Shown in pieces: positions 47,243 through 64,000 of a DNA stretch of 64,000 nt. The notes below the pieces were generated by a model. The model saw only the letters and a program-made list of their open reading frames with translations. It did not search any database and was not told where the DNA came from. Numbering within the stretch: position 1 is the first letter of the stretch; the number at the start of each line of letters is the position of its first letter. The DNA is from Denticeps clupeoides (taxonomy: Eukaryota > Chordata > Actinopteri > Clupeiformes > Denticipitidae): positions 23,516,444 through 23,580,443 of the forward strand of contig NC_041712.1 of assembly GCF_900700375.1 (NCBI RefSeq), read 5' to 3'. Made by a program: the position numbers and the translations under genes.

Positions 47243-47296
47243 GTTTGTGGCCCAAAATCACGCACTCACCTGTCAGGAGGGAGACGTGAGAGTCGT

Positions 47297-47301
<5 letters not shown>

Positions 47302-47323
<22 letters not shown>
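47302..47323. repeat. (GA)n tract upstream of TRIM copy 1
   Basis: About 11 GA units in the 5' region of the minus-strand TRIM gene, a CT tract on its own strand. It is close to the transcribed start and could be 5' UTR or GAGA-type promoter sequence. Confidence 0.85.
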
Positions 47324-47328
<5 letters not shown>

Positions 47329-47484
47329 GAGCGCGGTGTGGCCAGCCGGAGACGGGACCTACTTGTATGTCTGAATTCCTCAGGTTATTGATTGAAAGCA
47401 GGCTGGTCCCGCCCCTCGCGCCGAGTGGGCCGGACGCCTCCCGGCCGAGATAAACTGGTCGGGCGAGCACTGCCGCAGGAAGGG

Positions 47485-47518
47485 AGAGGGGGTGGGGTGG
47501 GGTGGGGTGGGCGGAGAG
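47485..47518 (+). repeat. GGGGT repeat with G-quadruplex potential
   Basis: Five G-runs of three or more in GAGGGGGTGGGGTGGGGTGG and beyond, about 250 bases upstream of the TRIM copy 1 start codon. Confidence 0.8.
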
Positions 47519-48861
47519 AAGGGAGGGAGCTGAAAAAATAAGCAGAGGGCCCGAGAATGAATGAATTGTAGTGGAGGACTCACAAGAAGCGTGCCAGCTA
47601 AAAAAAGAAAAAGAGAAAGAAACACAAACCCAGGCTTTAGTGTGAGTGTCGGGTTAGCGACACCCCCACTGGTGAACAAAGTTCACACACCATGAACATG
47701 AGTTAAGTAGAGATACCCAAGGTAAAATTTTACTCCAGTAGGAAAGGTCCTCCCTTTAAATTCCCACTTATATAAATAAAATATAGAAATAAAATGATCT
47801 TAATCACAAAACCTTGCAGGCAAACAGTTTGTATTGGGTACAACCAGGCAATGTTTAAAGTTTATTCGTAGCTTAGTTGCAACTTAAGACTCAAAAATGT
47901 GTTTTTATTTCAATATTGCATCTGTATGTATGTGCATACAATTTAAACATGAAAATTTCCATGAAAAATAATAGGACCTTATATAAATTCTGCATAAAAC
48001 TACACATGTGTACATGTGTCACTGTATTTTAGTCAAGTATTCCCGAACTAGGAACTAGTTTTGACCTGTTTTTTTTTTTTTTATCTTCTCGGAAGTATAA
48101 AGGAATGACTGATAATAATGAAGGACAAAGGAGTTAAATGTGAGAATTCAACTTTGAAATGTAGTGGAGGTAAAATACAACATCTTATATAACACCAGCC
48201 AGTTACCTTTAGTTTGGTACTGTCCACTACTGGTCACTCCTATATCAACTCAAACCTGGTTAATCATTGGCCACTATTTGCTGTTCACTTTTGTGTGCTT
48301 ATCTCATTTCTGTTCCCAGATTATAGCAAATGCTTCAGTCATCTCATAATTAATTCTAGCTTCATTCATTCAATTAATTAGGTTTATTCTGCTGGCATTT
48401 TTGTAAAAACTACGTTCCCCAAAATTGGTTTTTTTTTCTTCTTTTTTTAGTTTTAGTTGCAACAGATCCTCAGCGGGACGTCCAGGATGCACCGGCACCC
48501 GGCTCTGCACTCTGCACTTCCCTTACGCTCCGTGCCAAGAGCAAACAGACCTCGCCAGTGTTCGAGTGCGCGGAGACAATGAGGAGTCGGGCCGACATAT
48601 TTAACCTGGGGCCAGTTGGACTGGTCCGGTGGGCTTCGTCATGCAGCTGCGCACATCGGTGGCTGACAAATGTGACATGTCGTGCAGTTGCTGGGAGAGG
48701 AAGGAAACGAGCATAAATCCTAAAAAAAAAAAAAAAAAAAAAAAGATGCGTTAATGTTTTTATTTCCTGCCACCGTGTGGAGACAGTAGACAGCCGGCAA
48801 GAGGGCCACACATGACTGACACAATGACAAAAATGCTTGTGTTTTTGGATCCTGGCATATT

Positions 48862-48962
48862 TGAAGTGATTGTCATTGTGAAACACTGCAGCACAGCACA
48901 CAGTACACACAACGAAATGTGTCCTCTGCATTTAACCATCACCCTTGGTGAGCAGTGGGTGG
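48862..48962 (-). repeat. SINE family B, 3' fragment
   Basis: TTGAAGTGATTGTCATTGTG to CACCCTTGGTGAGCAGTGGG; the tRNA-like half is missing. Confidence 0.9.
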
Positions 48963-51900
48963 TTTGGAATTCGATATCACATCCTGGCCTCACATTTTAC
49001 ACTAAAAGCTGTGGAAAAACAGCGACACTGCATGCTAATTAGCCAAAACTGGACGAGCCTTGTCACCTCTCGTTCATTGGCTATCGAGAGCTGCATCTCT
49101 GGGAAACGAGTGGTTTTGAACTGGCGTGACCCTGACCCTCAGAATGCTAAAGACAGGATGAGCACAGAGACCTGTGCATTCTAGGTTACGCACTGGTTGC
49201 ACAAGTCCCACTGCACTCCTCCCAGGCCGCCTATCTTACCTCACCTCGCTGATAGTTTCGCCTCATTCCTTATTTGGGCAGGTTTCTGATAAGCCGGTTT
49301 CTCTTTCCTCTTTTTTTTTCCCCCCTCTCGCTCTCTTTCTGGTGTCGGTCCAGGTCCAGGAGAGGGCTTACTGATTAACTACCCGCAGGACGGGCGAGGG
49401 AGGTCAGAGTTCAGCCGCAATGGTTGAGGTGTGCAGCCAGGAAGCTCCCGATCGGGCCTGAAGCCGCCACAACCCTTTGATCGGCCGCCGGAGATCCTCA
49501 GGTTACGCCATGCGCGCCGCTGGCCCCCCCTGAGCTCGGCCTTCATTACGCCAAGCGGTCAAGGGGAGTGTGTTTACGTTGCGGCCGACGGAGGGTGACC
49601 GGATCCCAGGACAGGAGAGCGAGGGACTTTCTTAATGTAAAGGTCAAGAGCTGGCTGCACTTATGTGACTGGGCCGTGCGTGGAGGCCAGCTATTTACTG
49701 GTGGTTTGCGCAGACAATGGCTACCTTTGTTACTTCAAGCAGATAGAGGTACAGAGAGACGGAGAGGGCGGTCGGGAGGGTGAGTGCAGGTATTAGAGCC
49801 CGGTGCAGACAGACAAATGGACTGGCAGCTGAGTGGAAGCAAGAGTTTAAGAACAGAGGAAAACATTTACGGCTGCGGCGTGGCTTTCGTTGTTCGGTGT
49901 TTTCCAAGACCAGCGGATTTTTAAACAATGGTAGCATCTAAACCGTAAATTTCCATATGTTGGCAGGTGTAGAAAGTTGTCGTGTCCCCTGTTCTGTTCC
50001 CAGAATGCCATTGTGTAGGGTTCCCTTTCTAGTCCAGAATGTTCCTAGAAGGTCCCAAGTACATTGTGTGAACATTGAGAGAACGTTTGGGGGTAACTTT
50101 TACCAGTATTACTAGTGTTTGCGTCATGATTCATAGACATCTGATGTTCTGGACCTCTAGAACCTACTTTGATCCCAAAGCCACTCCCTTGTTTTACTGC
50201 ATTATTTTGAATAGCCCTTCATCATTCCCTTCTTTTTCTTCTATTTTTATGAAGTCCCAGTAGTTCTGAGTTTGCAAATCATCTGCACTCCAGATGCTCT
50301 GGATCTTGACTGCACCTCAAGGTGCAGATTATCTTATCTGCCGTGGTTGGAAATGAAACGAGGAACACGTCAGGCAACAGGTTGTCCCAGAAGCATGGAG
50401 GTGTTATAGATGGACTGCACACTCCTTCATGATTTTAAGATGTGCATGAGACGTTAAGGGCTCGATGCAGCCCGTTGTTTTCTACCAGCACGCCATTTTC
50501 TTGTTCGTGACATTTTACTACCCCTTCAAATGAATCATAAAATGACATAAACAATAAAAAATGTGAGCACATGCATCATGGGGTGTACAGTAATGAAGCT
50601 TGAACTTCACCCAGTGTTCTGTGTCTCTTGTTACAATAAATAGTGATAAAATTTACGCACATAAAGCATTTGGGTTCTCCGGTTTGTGCCGGTACTGTGC
50701 GTTATTTTCAACCTCTGCGGCGTGCGGCTGTAAATCTGACGCGTGACGGTTCCCAGTCCTGCCCGACGGGCTGCTCACATGCAGGCCATGCTGACGTGCT
50801 GCTGTCAGGCTTATCAGGCCCGGCCACATTCCTCCTTTCAGCTCTGAAACCCCACAACCGGCATCCTGGCGTGGAGGAATGCCAGACCTGTAGAGTGAGG
50901 AGAGTGGGGGCTGAACGTGGATGAAGATCCACTGATGCACCTTCACGCGTAGTTTTAAATCCGATAAGATGTGGATCATGTGATCAGCACGGTGCAAAGG
51001 TCAGCTCACACATAAACGCAATTTAACGTTGAAATTAGCATAATAAATAAGCGATCAGTCTGATAACAGACAGCCACAAAGCATCATGGCCTCTTATCCA
51101 ACAGAGAAACACAACGATGGAATTTTAAAAAACGTGGCATACGAAACATCCCCATGACAACGGGGGCGGCTTTGTGACTCTGTGGTTTCTGGCTGTCCAG
51201 ATAAATAGCGGCTAAGATCATTTGGCAGAGCCTGGAGAGTCTCTCTGTGAATAAAACATGAGTTGGGCGCCGAGTTATGGCCGAGGAAATAAAAGGGGGA
51301 AGTGAAAAGCCCGTCGCCGACTTCTGTCATGAGGTCATTTCCTTTGTGCTGAGCCGCATACCGGCGGGCTAGAGGATTACGTGGCTAATTACCCACCTCA
51401 GCCACATCCCCTATTAAACACGAGGACCAGTTGTTACTGTCTAAAAAACGTACGAACGAGGCGAGCCGAGCGGTCGGGCGCGAGCTAATGAAAAAGGAAA
51501 AACCATTTCATTCCCCCCTTGTCAGGAATTTGCTGCCCTTTCACACAAAGGGCCATTTTAGCCAAAGCAGGATTTTCCTCCCTCCATTAATTTCCTCCGC
51601 TTTCATCTTTCGTCTGCTCGGGGGGGGGAGGTCACGCTGCGCTCCGAGACTAAATGGACGTCCATCACTGCGGCAGCGGCCAAGCGGCCAGTGGGCCTTT
51701 AAACCCACCTCCTCACCAGGATGGGATGACTCCAGCCCGATATATACCTGCGATCTCCTGTTGGATGACTGGCGAATTGCATTAGAAATGAAAAGAGTTT
51801 TATGAATCTCAGGCCCAGAATCTTTTAAAGTTCCTGAAAGCAGCCCCACGCCTGCTGAGAACGACATGGTATCAGATGTTCTACAGCCCCTGAGCGCCTG

Positions 51901-52111
51901 CCAAGTCGTTATGATTGTTCCTCCTCTGTTCCAGCGTTCCTTCCCCTCCTAGTCCTTATCCTCTCCTGCCAAGGCTCGGACTGTTTTTTCCGCTCCCATT
52001 ATGCTCCCGTCAGAATTGTTCTCCAGATGTCTGTGCCGTCCCGCTACTTTGGTCCTTTGTGGGCGGACAGTGTGCGGTCGGCGGGGGTTCGGATGTCTGT
52101 GTGGTCTGTTG

Positions 52112-52141
52112 GGCTGGGGGTGGGGCGGGGTGGGGACCGGG
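52112..52141 (+). repeat. G-rich stretch with G-quadruplex potential
   Basis: GGGCTGGGGGTGGGGCGGGG followed by TGGGGACCGGG: six closely spaced runs of three or more G. It lies about 840 bases upstream of the TRIM copy 2 start codon. Confidence 0.75.
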
Positions 52142-52885
52142 ATGTTGTTGGCCTGGGTGGGGAAGTTTTGATGGTTGCTTTGGAGAAGGTTAGGGCCGCC
52201 GACCTCGGCCAGACTCTGGTAGCTTCGCACAATCACGTAATCACGTGAACAGAGGAACAAGGCTTGATAGTTTCATGCAATTATTTCTACATCCAGCCTT
52301 CTTATAATGCAAGCAAATCACAACGAATCGGAACTAGAACCAAAAGTATTTAGTTCTAAAATACTGCTGCAATTCTTTGATCTGCAGTCATTTTTTTTCC
52401 AGATGAAAAAAGAGGATTTTTGAATAATTCTGTCAGGTTCGCACATCACCTTGTGATCTCCAGCCAGCTACGACCAGAACTAAATGCCGGATAAACAGTG
52501 GAAAATGAGCGTGGAAAGTTTACAGCAGTGCCGTGGCGAGCCATTCGTCTTCATTACTCTGCTGTAACAAATGATTCCAGACGAGAAGGTGATGCAAGCG
52601 GATAAATGAATTCGGTATTTATTTGACTGTCTCTCGCAAGGTAGGTTGTGCCGCCCCAAATTTGTCGGGATGTGGCAGAGTGACAGGCAGACCGGTGACG
52701 GTCAAAAAGAAAGTTGAGATCGTCCTGATATCACACGTTTCATTCATTTTTTTCTTTCACCTGCCACATTCAAATCTGTCCATTTGGCTGGCTTGTACGT
52801 TTGTCTTCCTTTCCTGGAATGGCCACACCCCTCGTCGTTTGACCAGTTTCTGCTCAACCAGTTTGGCCTCCCTCCCTGTTTACAG

Positions 52886-52892
52886 TATAAAA
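52886..52892 (+). promoter_or_regulatory. TATA box of TRIM copy 2
   Basis: TATAAAA 87 bases before the start codon, in CAGTATAAAACTG. It predicts initiation near 52915-52920, which would leave a 5' UTR of about 60 bases with no intron. Confidence 0.55.
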
Positions 52893-52978
52893 CTGAAGTT
52901 TGTGGTTGCTGATCACTCAGCTCTCGGACAGTCTGTCGGTATCAGCCGCCATCGTCGCTCTGCCACCCCGTGAGTGAG

Positions 52979-55900
52979 ATGTCGGCCGACCAGGACATCT
53001 GTCACCTGTGTAAGGAGGAGCTGAGGGACCCCGTGTCCATCCCCTGTGGACACATCTTCTGTGAAATCTGCCTTAAAACCTACTGGGACCATGCCGACCC
53101 CTCTGGAAGCTACGTTTGCCCGCAGTGCCGGGTGTCCTACAACCGGAGACCCACTCCTCGGGCCATCCAGTCCTCCAGGTCTTCTCGCCAGTCCTTCAAC
53201 AACCGCTCACCCGAATTCCCGCCAGCTCCCCCTGCCCCGGATTACAACTATGCCGGACCCCGCGACGTGGCCTGCGACATCTGCATCGGCAACAAGCTGA
53301 AGGCCGTCAAGTCGTGCCTGATGTGCCTGGCCTCGTACTGCGACAAGCATCTGAAGCCCCACCAGGAGAACGCCGCCTTCAAGCGGCACAAGCTGGTGGA
53401 CGAGATCGGCCACCTGGACCGCCAGATCTGCCCCCAGCACCAGAAGGGCCTGGAGCTGTACTGTCGCACCGACCAGATGTGCATCTGCGTGCTGTGCACG
53501 GTGAAGGAGCACAAGGGTCACGACATGGTGTCGGCCGAGCAGGAGAGGGCGGAGATGCAGGTGAAAATGTTTTTTTCAATTCTAAAACTTTGCACGATTG
53601 AAAAACAGCTCCACTTCTGTAGAGCGGGGGGAGGAAAGTTGCGAAACGTAAGATTAGAAGTGATCCGCTGTAACACATTTACATTTTACATTTACAGCAT
53701 TTACCAGACTCCCTTATCCAGAGCGCCTTACAATCAGTAGTTACAGGGACAGTCCCCCTGGAGACACTCAGGGTTAAGTGTCTTGCTCAGGGACATGATG
53801 GTAGTAAGTGGGGTTTGAACCTGGGTCTTCTGGTTCATAGGCGAGTGGGTTACCCACTAGGCTACTACACCCGTAAGACAGGATAGTCCAGTGACTGCAG
53901 GAGTACCTGCCAAGCCCCTAAACAAACACTCCATGCAACGCGGTGCGGTGACTCCGCCTGTAGCACGACTTTTCTGCAGTGGAGATGCACAGAGTGAAAG
54001 ACATGGTTTGGTAAATGATTGATCTTCTCTCTGAAGGCTCACATTGTCCCGTTGTCCACCCCCCTCCATTCTCCCACAGCAACGACTGGGAGCCACACAG
54101 GCAGAGATCCAGGAGAAAATCCACGACCGGGTGAAGCAGATGGACGAGCTAAAGCAGGCCGTGGACGCGCTGAAGGTGGGTCAGCAAATCATCTAGAACA
54201 GTGGTTCTAGATGGGGGGGGACTTTCAAACTTGTGATCTATTTTCGCTGCTAAAATAGACCAAAACAGTCATTATTTCATCAAAAACGTAAGTGACTTAA
54301 TATTCTATTCTATTTATGCAAGGTGGTGTTTGGGATGTGTGTGTGTTGGGGGGGCTGATCTAGAATATAGACTTCAGAAAGGCTAGACAGGAACGTAGAA
54401 GGTTCTGATGACGAGAACCCTCCACCCACAGAACTCGGCGCAGAGGGCCCTGCAGGAGAGCGAGAAGCTTTTTGGCGACATGCTGCACTCCATCGAGAGG
54501 ATGCAGCAGGAAATGACCAAGCTCATCTCGTCCAACAAGAAGGCGGCGCTGAACACGGCGGAGAGCCACATGGACCGTCTCACCCAGGAGATCACCGACC
54601 TCAAGCGGCGAGACAGTGAGCTGACCCAGCTCTCGCGCACCGAGGACCACATCCACTTCATCCAGGTGGGAGACGAGGCCACGACGGCCCAGAGGGCGTC
54701 AGGTCAGGAACGTCTGCGGGCGCCTACAATGTCCTCTTCTTCTCGGCGCAGAGCTACCACATGCTGCTGGCCCAGACCGACGCAGAGGAGCTGCCGAGTG
54801 TGACGGTGAACCCCTACTTCTCCTTCGGCTCCATCACCAAGGCCGTGTCGGACATCAAGCAGCAGCTGAACGAGTTCAGCAACGAGGAGCTGGTGAAAGT
54901 GGCCAAGACGGGTGAGACAGCGCTGCGCCCCCCCGTTTCCTCCGTAACTTCTGCCGCAACTTCGCTCAAACTCCTGGTCTCACGTTTCAGTCAACAAGAT
55001 GCCCTTCTGCCAGCTGGAGGAGAAGAAGAAAAAGACGATGAAATGTGAGTTTTTCTTTTCATCTTTTCATCTCCTCATCACGGAAGAATGCTGGAATGCA
55101 GGAATGCCGTTGGCCAAACGCAGGTGTCCAAAGCATTCCCGGCGGGTCGCTAGGCAACGACTGATGTTGCCAGATGCAGATTCCGTTTCGCAATGTTTTT
55201 CATTAAATGCATCGCAGGCCTGAATTCTTTGCTTGTTTTTATGTAATATGTTCCCCATTAGGGAGACAGTAACTTATAAAAAATACTAATAATTCAAGAA
55301 AACGTATATCCAGAGCAGTCAAGAACCTGCACGTGAGTGAAAATCGAAATTAGAAACGCAAAGCCATTGATTGGTAGCTCTTCATAGCTTTAATGTGCAC
55401 AATGACGAATATCACAGTTCCAACATTATCGGACATGCGAGACAGGGGTGGAAGTTTGCATGGTTTTATGGGATGCTTTCCTTTGTCTTCAGCTGATGAG
55501 ATTGACAGGACCGCGGTCCTGCAGTCGTACAGGGCGCCAAGCCAGGCCGCCCGGGGCCGGGACGACTTCCTGCAGTGTGAGTAAACTCAACTTGGCACTC
55601 TTGCTTTGAGGTATCCGCTCGGCGTCAGGTTTCTGGAGGTTTGGAAGGAGTTTGTGGAGAAGGTGCAGCCTGGCCCAGCCCTGCTGTCTTGGATGGACAG
55701 AATGAGGCATTATTTGGTTACGACGAAGCAGATGTTGAACAGGAGCGGCACTCGCGGCACTCCTCAGGGTGTGAATTCTGTCCACAGTGAAGGAATGCAG
55801 CTCCATTTTATTTACTTTTTTTTTATTTTTTGACACTCCCGGCCTTCCAGATCAGAGACGCTCTCGCCATATGTCTGACCACCTCCAAATGTCCCACCAG

Positions 55901-56758
55901 CTTTGACCTGTCGCGGTGGAAACCCGCGCCCCTCTGTAGGCAGGTGACTTTCTCCATGAATTCTGAGTGCATGCTGGTACACACTTGAGCGCAGTGTCCT
56001 CGGTGTTTCTCCCCTGTAAACCTCGCAGGGCTCATCAAGCTTTCCAGGCTCCACTAGCGGTGCTCTTTTGTACAACTTCTTGCCGGTCGACCGGTTGTGG
56101 TCTTTGGGTTTTGGTTCTTGACTTTGGTGGCAGGATGCTGCAGTTCAGAGTCCATTTTGAATGTTGTGCTGGCAGGACGCTTCTTCTGTCTCCGTATTTA
56201 CCAGACCTTTACAATTCTCCCGTGTCCGTAGATGTCTGTCAGCTCACCCTGGACCCCAACACCGCCTACAAACAGATCTACCTGTCGAGGGGCAACAGGA
56301 AAGCCGCAATGAAGAGGGACCCCCAGGCGTACAGCGACAGCTCCCAGCGGTTTGATAGTCTTCCCCAAGTGCTCTGCAAAGAAGCCCTTTCTGGAGGGGC
56401 TTACTACTGGGAGGTGGACTGGAGTGGAGAGGGTGCCTCCATTGGCATCACCTACAAGGGCATCAAGAGGACGGGGTACGGAGACTCCGCCCGCCTCGGC
56501 TACAATCGCAAGTCTTGGAGCCTCTTTTGCTCTGACTCCAGTTACTCCGCCCGACACAGCAAAGAGCAGGTGGAGATCAACGCCCCCTACACCTCCCGAG
56601 TCGGGGTGCTCCTCGACCACCCCGGCGGCACTCTGTCTTTCTACAACGTGTCGGATTCCATGTCCCTCATTCACCAGTTCAAAACCACATTCGCAGAGGC
56701 GGTGTACCCTGGATTCTGGGTCTGGTACGGCTCAGCCGTCACCATATGTCAGCTGTAG
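52979..56758 (+). CDS. TRIM E3 ubiquitin ligase, finTRIM/TRIM25-like (TRIM copy 2)
   Basis: Paralogue of the gene on the other strand with the same seven-exon plan: 52979-53560, 54080-54175, 54432-54665, 54752-54911, 54991-55044, 55493-55576 and 56232-56758, phases closing to 578 residues. The ATG at 52979 was chosen because the RING follows at once (C8-x2-C11 ... C23-G-H25 ... C28-x2-C31 ... C47-PQ-C50). Then come B-box 1 (CDICIGNKLKAVKSC), B-box 2 (CPQHQKGLELYCRTDQMC), the coiled coil in exons of exactly 96 and 234 bases, a linker with lysine-rich CQLEEKKKKTMK, and PRY-SPRY (LTLDPNTAYKQIYLS, YYWEVDW, GYNRKSWSLFCSD, RVGVLLDHPGGTLSFY). RING and SPRY are intact, so ligase activity and ligand binding are expected from the family. 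Confidence 0.93.
53676..53870 (-). repeat. SINE family A copy in TRIM copy 2 intron 1
   Basis: CATTTACATTTTACATTTAC start, ATCCAGAGCGCCTTACAATC, GGGTTTGAACCTGGG (B box), ACCCACTAGGCTACTACAC. Nearly full length and little diverged. Confidence 0.94.
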
Positions 56759-56897
56759 ATGTGGGTTATATGCAGAATTACAGCCTTTATTATTTAAATG
56801 ATTACCATTGCTATTGTAACTCTTGTTGTATGGGGAATTTTTAATAGTCTTTCAAATTTAGATGGATTAGTAAATTGTTTGTTCTAGTTCTTTTGTT

Positions 56898-56903
56898 AAT
56901 AAA
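56898..56903 (+). terminator. Polyadenylation signal of TRIM copy 2
   Basis: AATAAA 140 bases after the stop; another lies near 56947. Confidence 0.6.
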
Positions 56904-56959
56904 AGTGTTTATTGGATGCATTATGTTGCCCACAACATGAATTTATAAATAAAATCTCT

Positions 56960-57540
56960 GTATTTTAATTGCATTGATTATACACATTATACATATTTTT
57001 TTTCCCCACAACTTTCAATAAGAAAATACTGACACCTGCTGACAGCATTCAGGATCACACTTTTTCAAATAAAAACCAAAAATCTTTCTCATTTCCCCTC
57101 TTATAGTGGATTAAATAGTTGTCATGAGTGCAACTGTGTTATATTATTAAAATTAAGCACACAAAGGCGGAATTTAACACGACATAATATAGAGCAGATA
57201 AATTCATATATGTAAAAAAAATCATAGGTTTTTGAGTCTGTGCTTTATATTATGCTATTGAGCTGACATGTTTTTCACAAATGTATCATTGTTATTTTGA
57301 AAAATTAGAATCAGGATCGTGTTTATTAGTAGTAAAGAATGAATTTATAGTAAAGAACGAATTGAAAAAAAAAATTGGGTTCCGTGTCTCTCATACATCA
57401 CAGTACAATACAATGCAATATACATTGGAGAGAGATATTAAACTATACAAGACTGATGAAATATGATTTTTTTCAAATATCATGAATACCAAAACAAAAC
57501 ATAAAAAACTACATAACGAACTCATGAACAACTTTAACAA
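56960..57540. other. AT-rich spacer between TRIM copy 2 and ruvbl2
   Basis: No exon or repeat family is recognised. The last 100 bases before ruvbl2 contain GGAA cores (CCCGGAAC at 57583-57590), which fits a housekeeping promoter. Confidence 0.55.
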
Positions 57541-57637
57541 TGCGCTAAAGTGGCGGAACCTTAAACGGGTGTCCATTTTCTACCCGGAACAGGTTTGTAT
57601 GAGCGCCCAGTGAAACTGCCGCCGCTTTCGAGAGAAG

Positions 57638-64000
<6,363 letters not shown>

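Larger units (their letters stand above)
47519..52860. other. 5.3 kb spacer between the two divergent TRIM genes
   Basis: No exon is recognised. It contains one SINE B fragment (48862), a 24-base A run (48721-48744), a G-rich patch (52075-52165) and some fairly GC-rich unique sequence (48460-48720, 49400-49850, 51260-51870). I cannot tell whether any of that is conserved regulatory DNA. Confidence 0.6.

Noticed and set aside
47595-47640. Possible interferon response element (AAAAAGAGAAAGAAAC) near TRIM copy 1
   Set aside because: The GAAA spacing does not match the GAAANNGAAA consensus; probably just purine-rich sequence.
52027-52248. Open frame through the G-rich patch
   Set aside because: Low-complexity Gly/Val/Trp translation without homology or splice context.
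52970-52978. Upstream GTG-initiated start for TRIM copy 2
   Set aside because: The ATG at 52979 is directly followed by the RING domain, and vertebrate genes rarely use GTG.
56198-56674. Minus-strand open frame over the second PRY-SPRY exon
   Set aside because: Shadow frame of TRIM copy 2; no independent similarity.

Overview
The window is nuclear DNA of a ray-finned fish, almost certainly a teleost. Genes are split into short exons with GT-AG introns. The proteins are close to known vertebrate ones, two finTRIM/TRIM25-like genes are present, and introns and spacers hold many copies of two tRNA-derived SINE families plus Tc1, hAT, L1 and L2 remnants of fish type. The SINE pair reminds me of otocephalan (clupeiform-like) genomes, but that is an impression only.

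Layout, left to right. dpagt1 (+, last five coding exons, 250-1465) and hinfp (+, complete, 3167-6484) lie head to tail. A two-gene accessory block follows: an unrecognised secreted sushi-domain gene (+, 8738-about 11521), and converging on it a small secreted gene made only of the C-terminal cobalamin-binding-type domain (DUF4430) of the transcobalamin/intrinsic factor family (-, 12305-13116, 138 residues, four exons). Then comes about 10 kb of repeats and one or two CpG-rich regions that may hold the abcg4 promoter, and abcg4 itself (+, complete, 14 coding exons, 23803-32966). After a 6 kb spacer, atp5mg (+, 38823-40073) and ift22 (-, 40530-41697) are tail to tail. Two complete TRIM E3 ligase genes (RING, B-boxes, coiled coil, PRY-SPRY; seven coding exons each) point away from each other (- 43137-47242; + 52979-56758). 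ruvbl2 (+, 57638 to the window edge) is complete except for about the last 16 residues.

The genes do not form one pathway. dpagt1, hinfp and abcg4 keep the human 11q23 gene order except that C2CD2L is missing and the sushi and DUF4430 genes are inserted; atp5mg is also on human 11q23, whereas human IFT22 and RUVBL2 map to other chromosomes. All exon models were built by hand from splice sites, reading phase and remembered human proteins. Phases close in every gene, which is strong internal support.

The most unusual points are: a 74-76 bp tandem array in a hinfp intron that copies the 3' splice site and first exon bases five times; the stand-alone DUF4430 gene; the unnamed cysteine module of the sushi gene; a SINE that appears to supply the acceptor tract of an abcg4 exon; and a candidate ciliary X-box upstream of ift22. 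I saw no LTR element, Polinton or other virus-like element, no CRISPR and no RNA gene.
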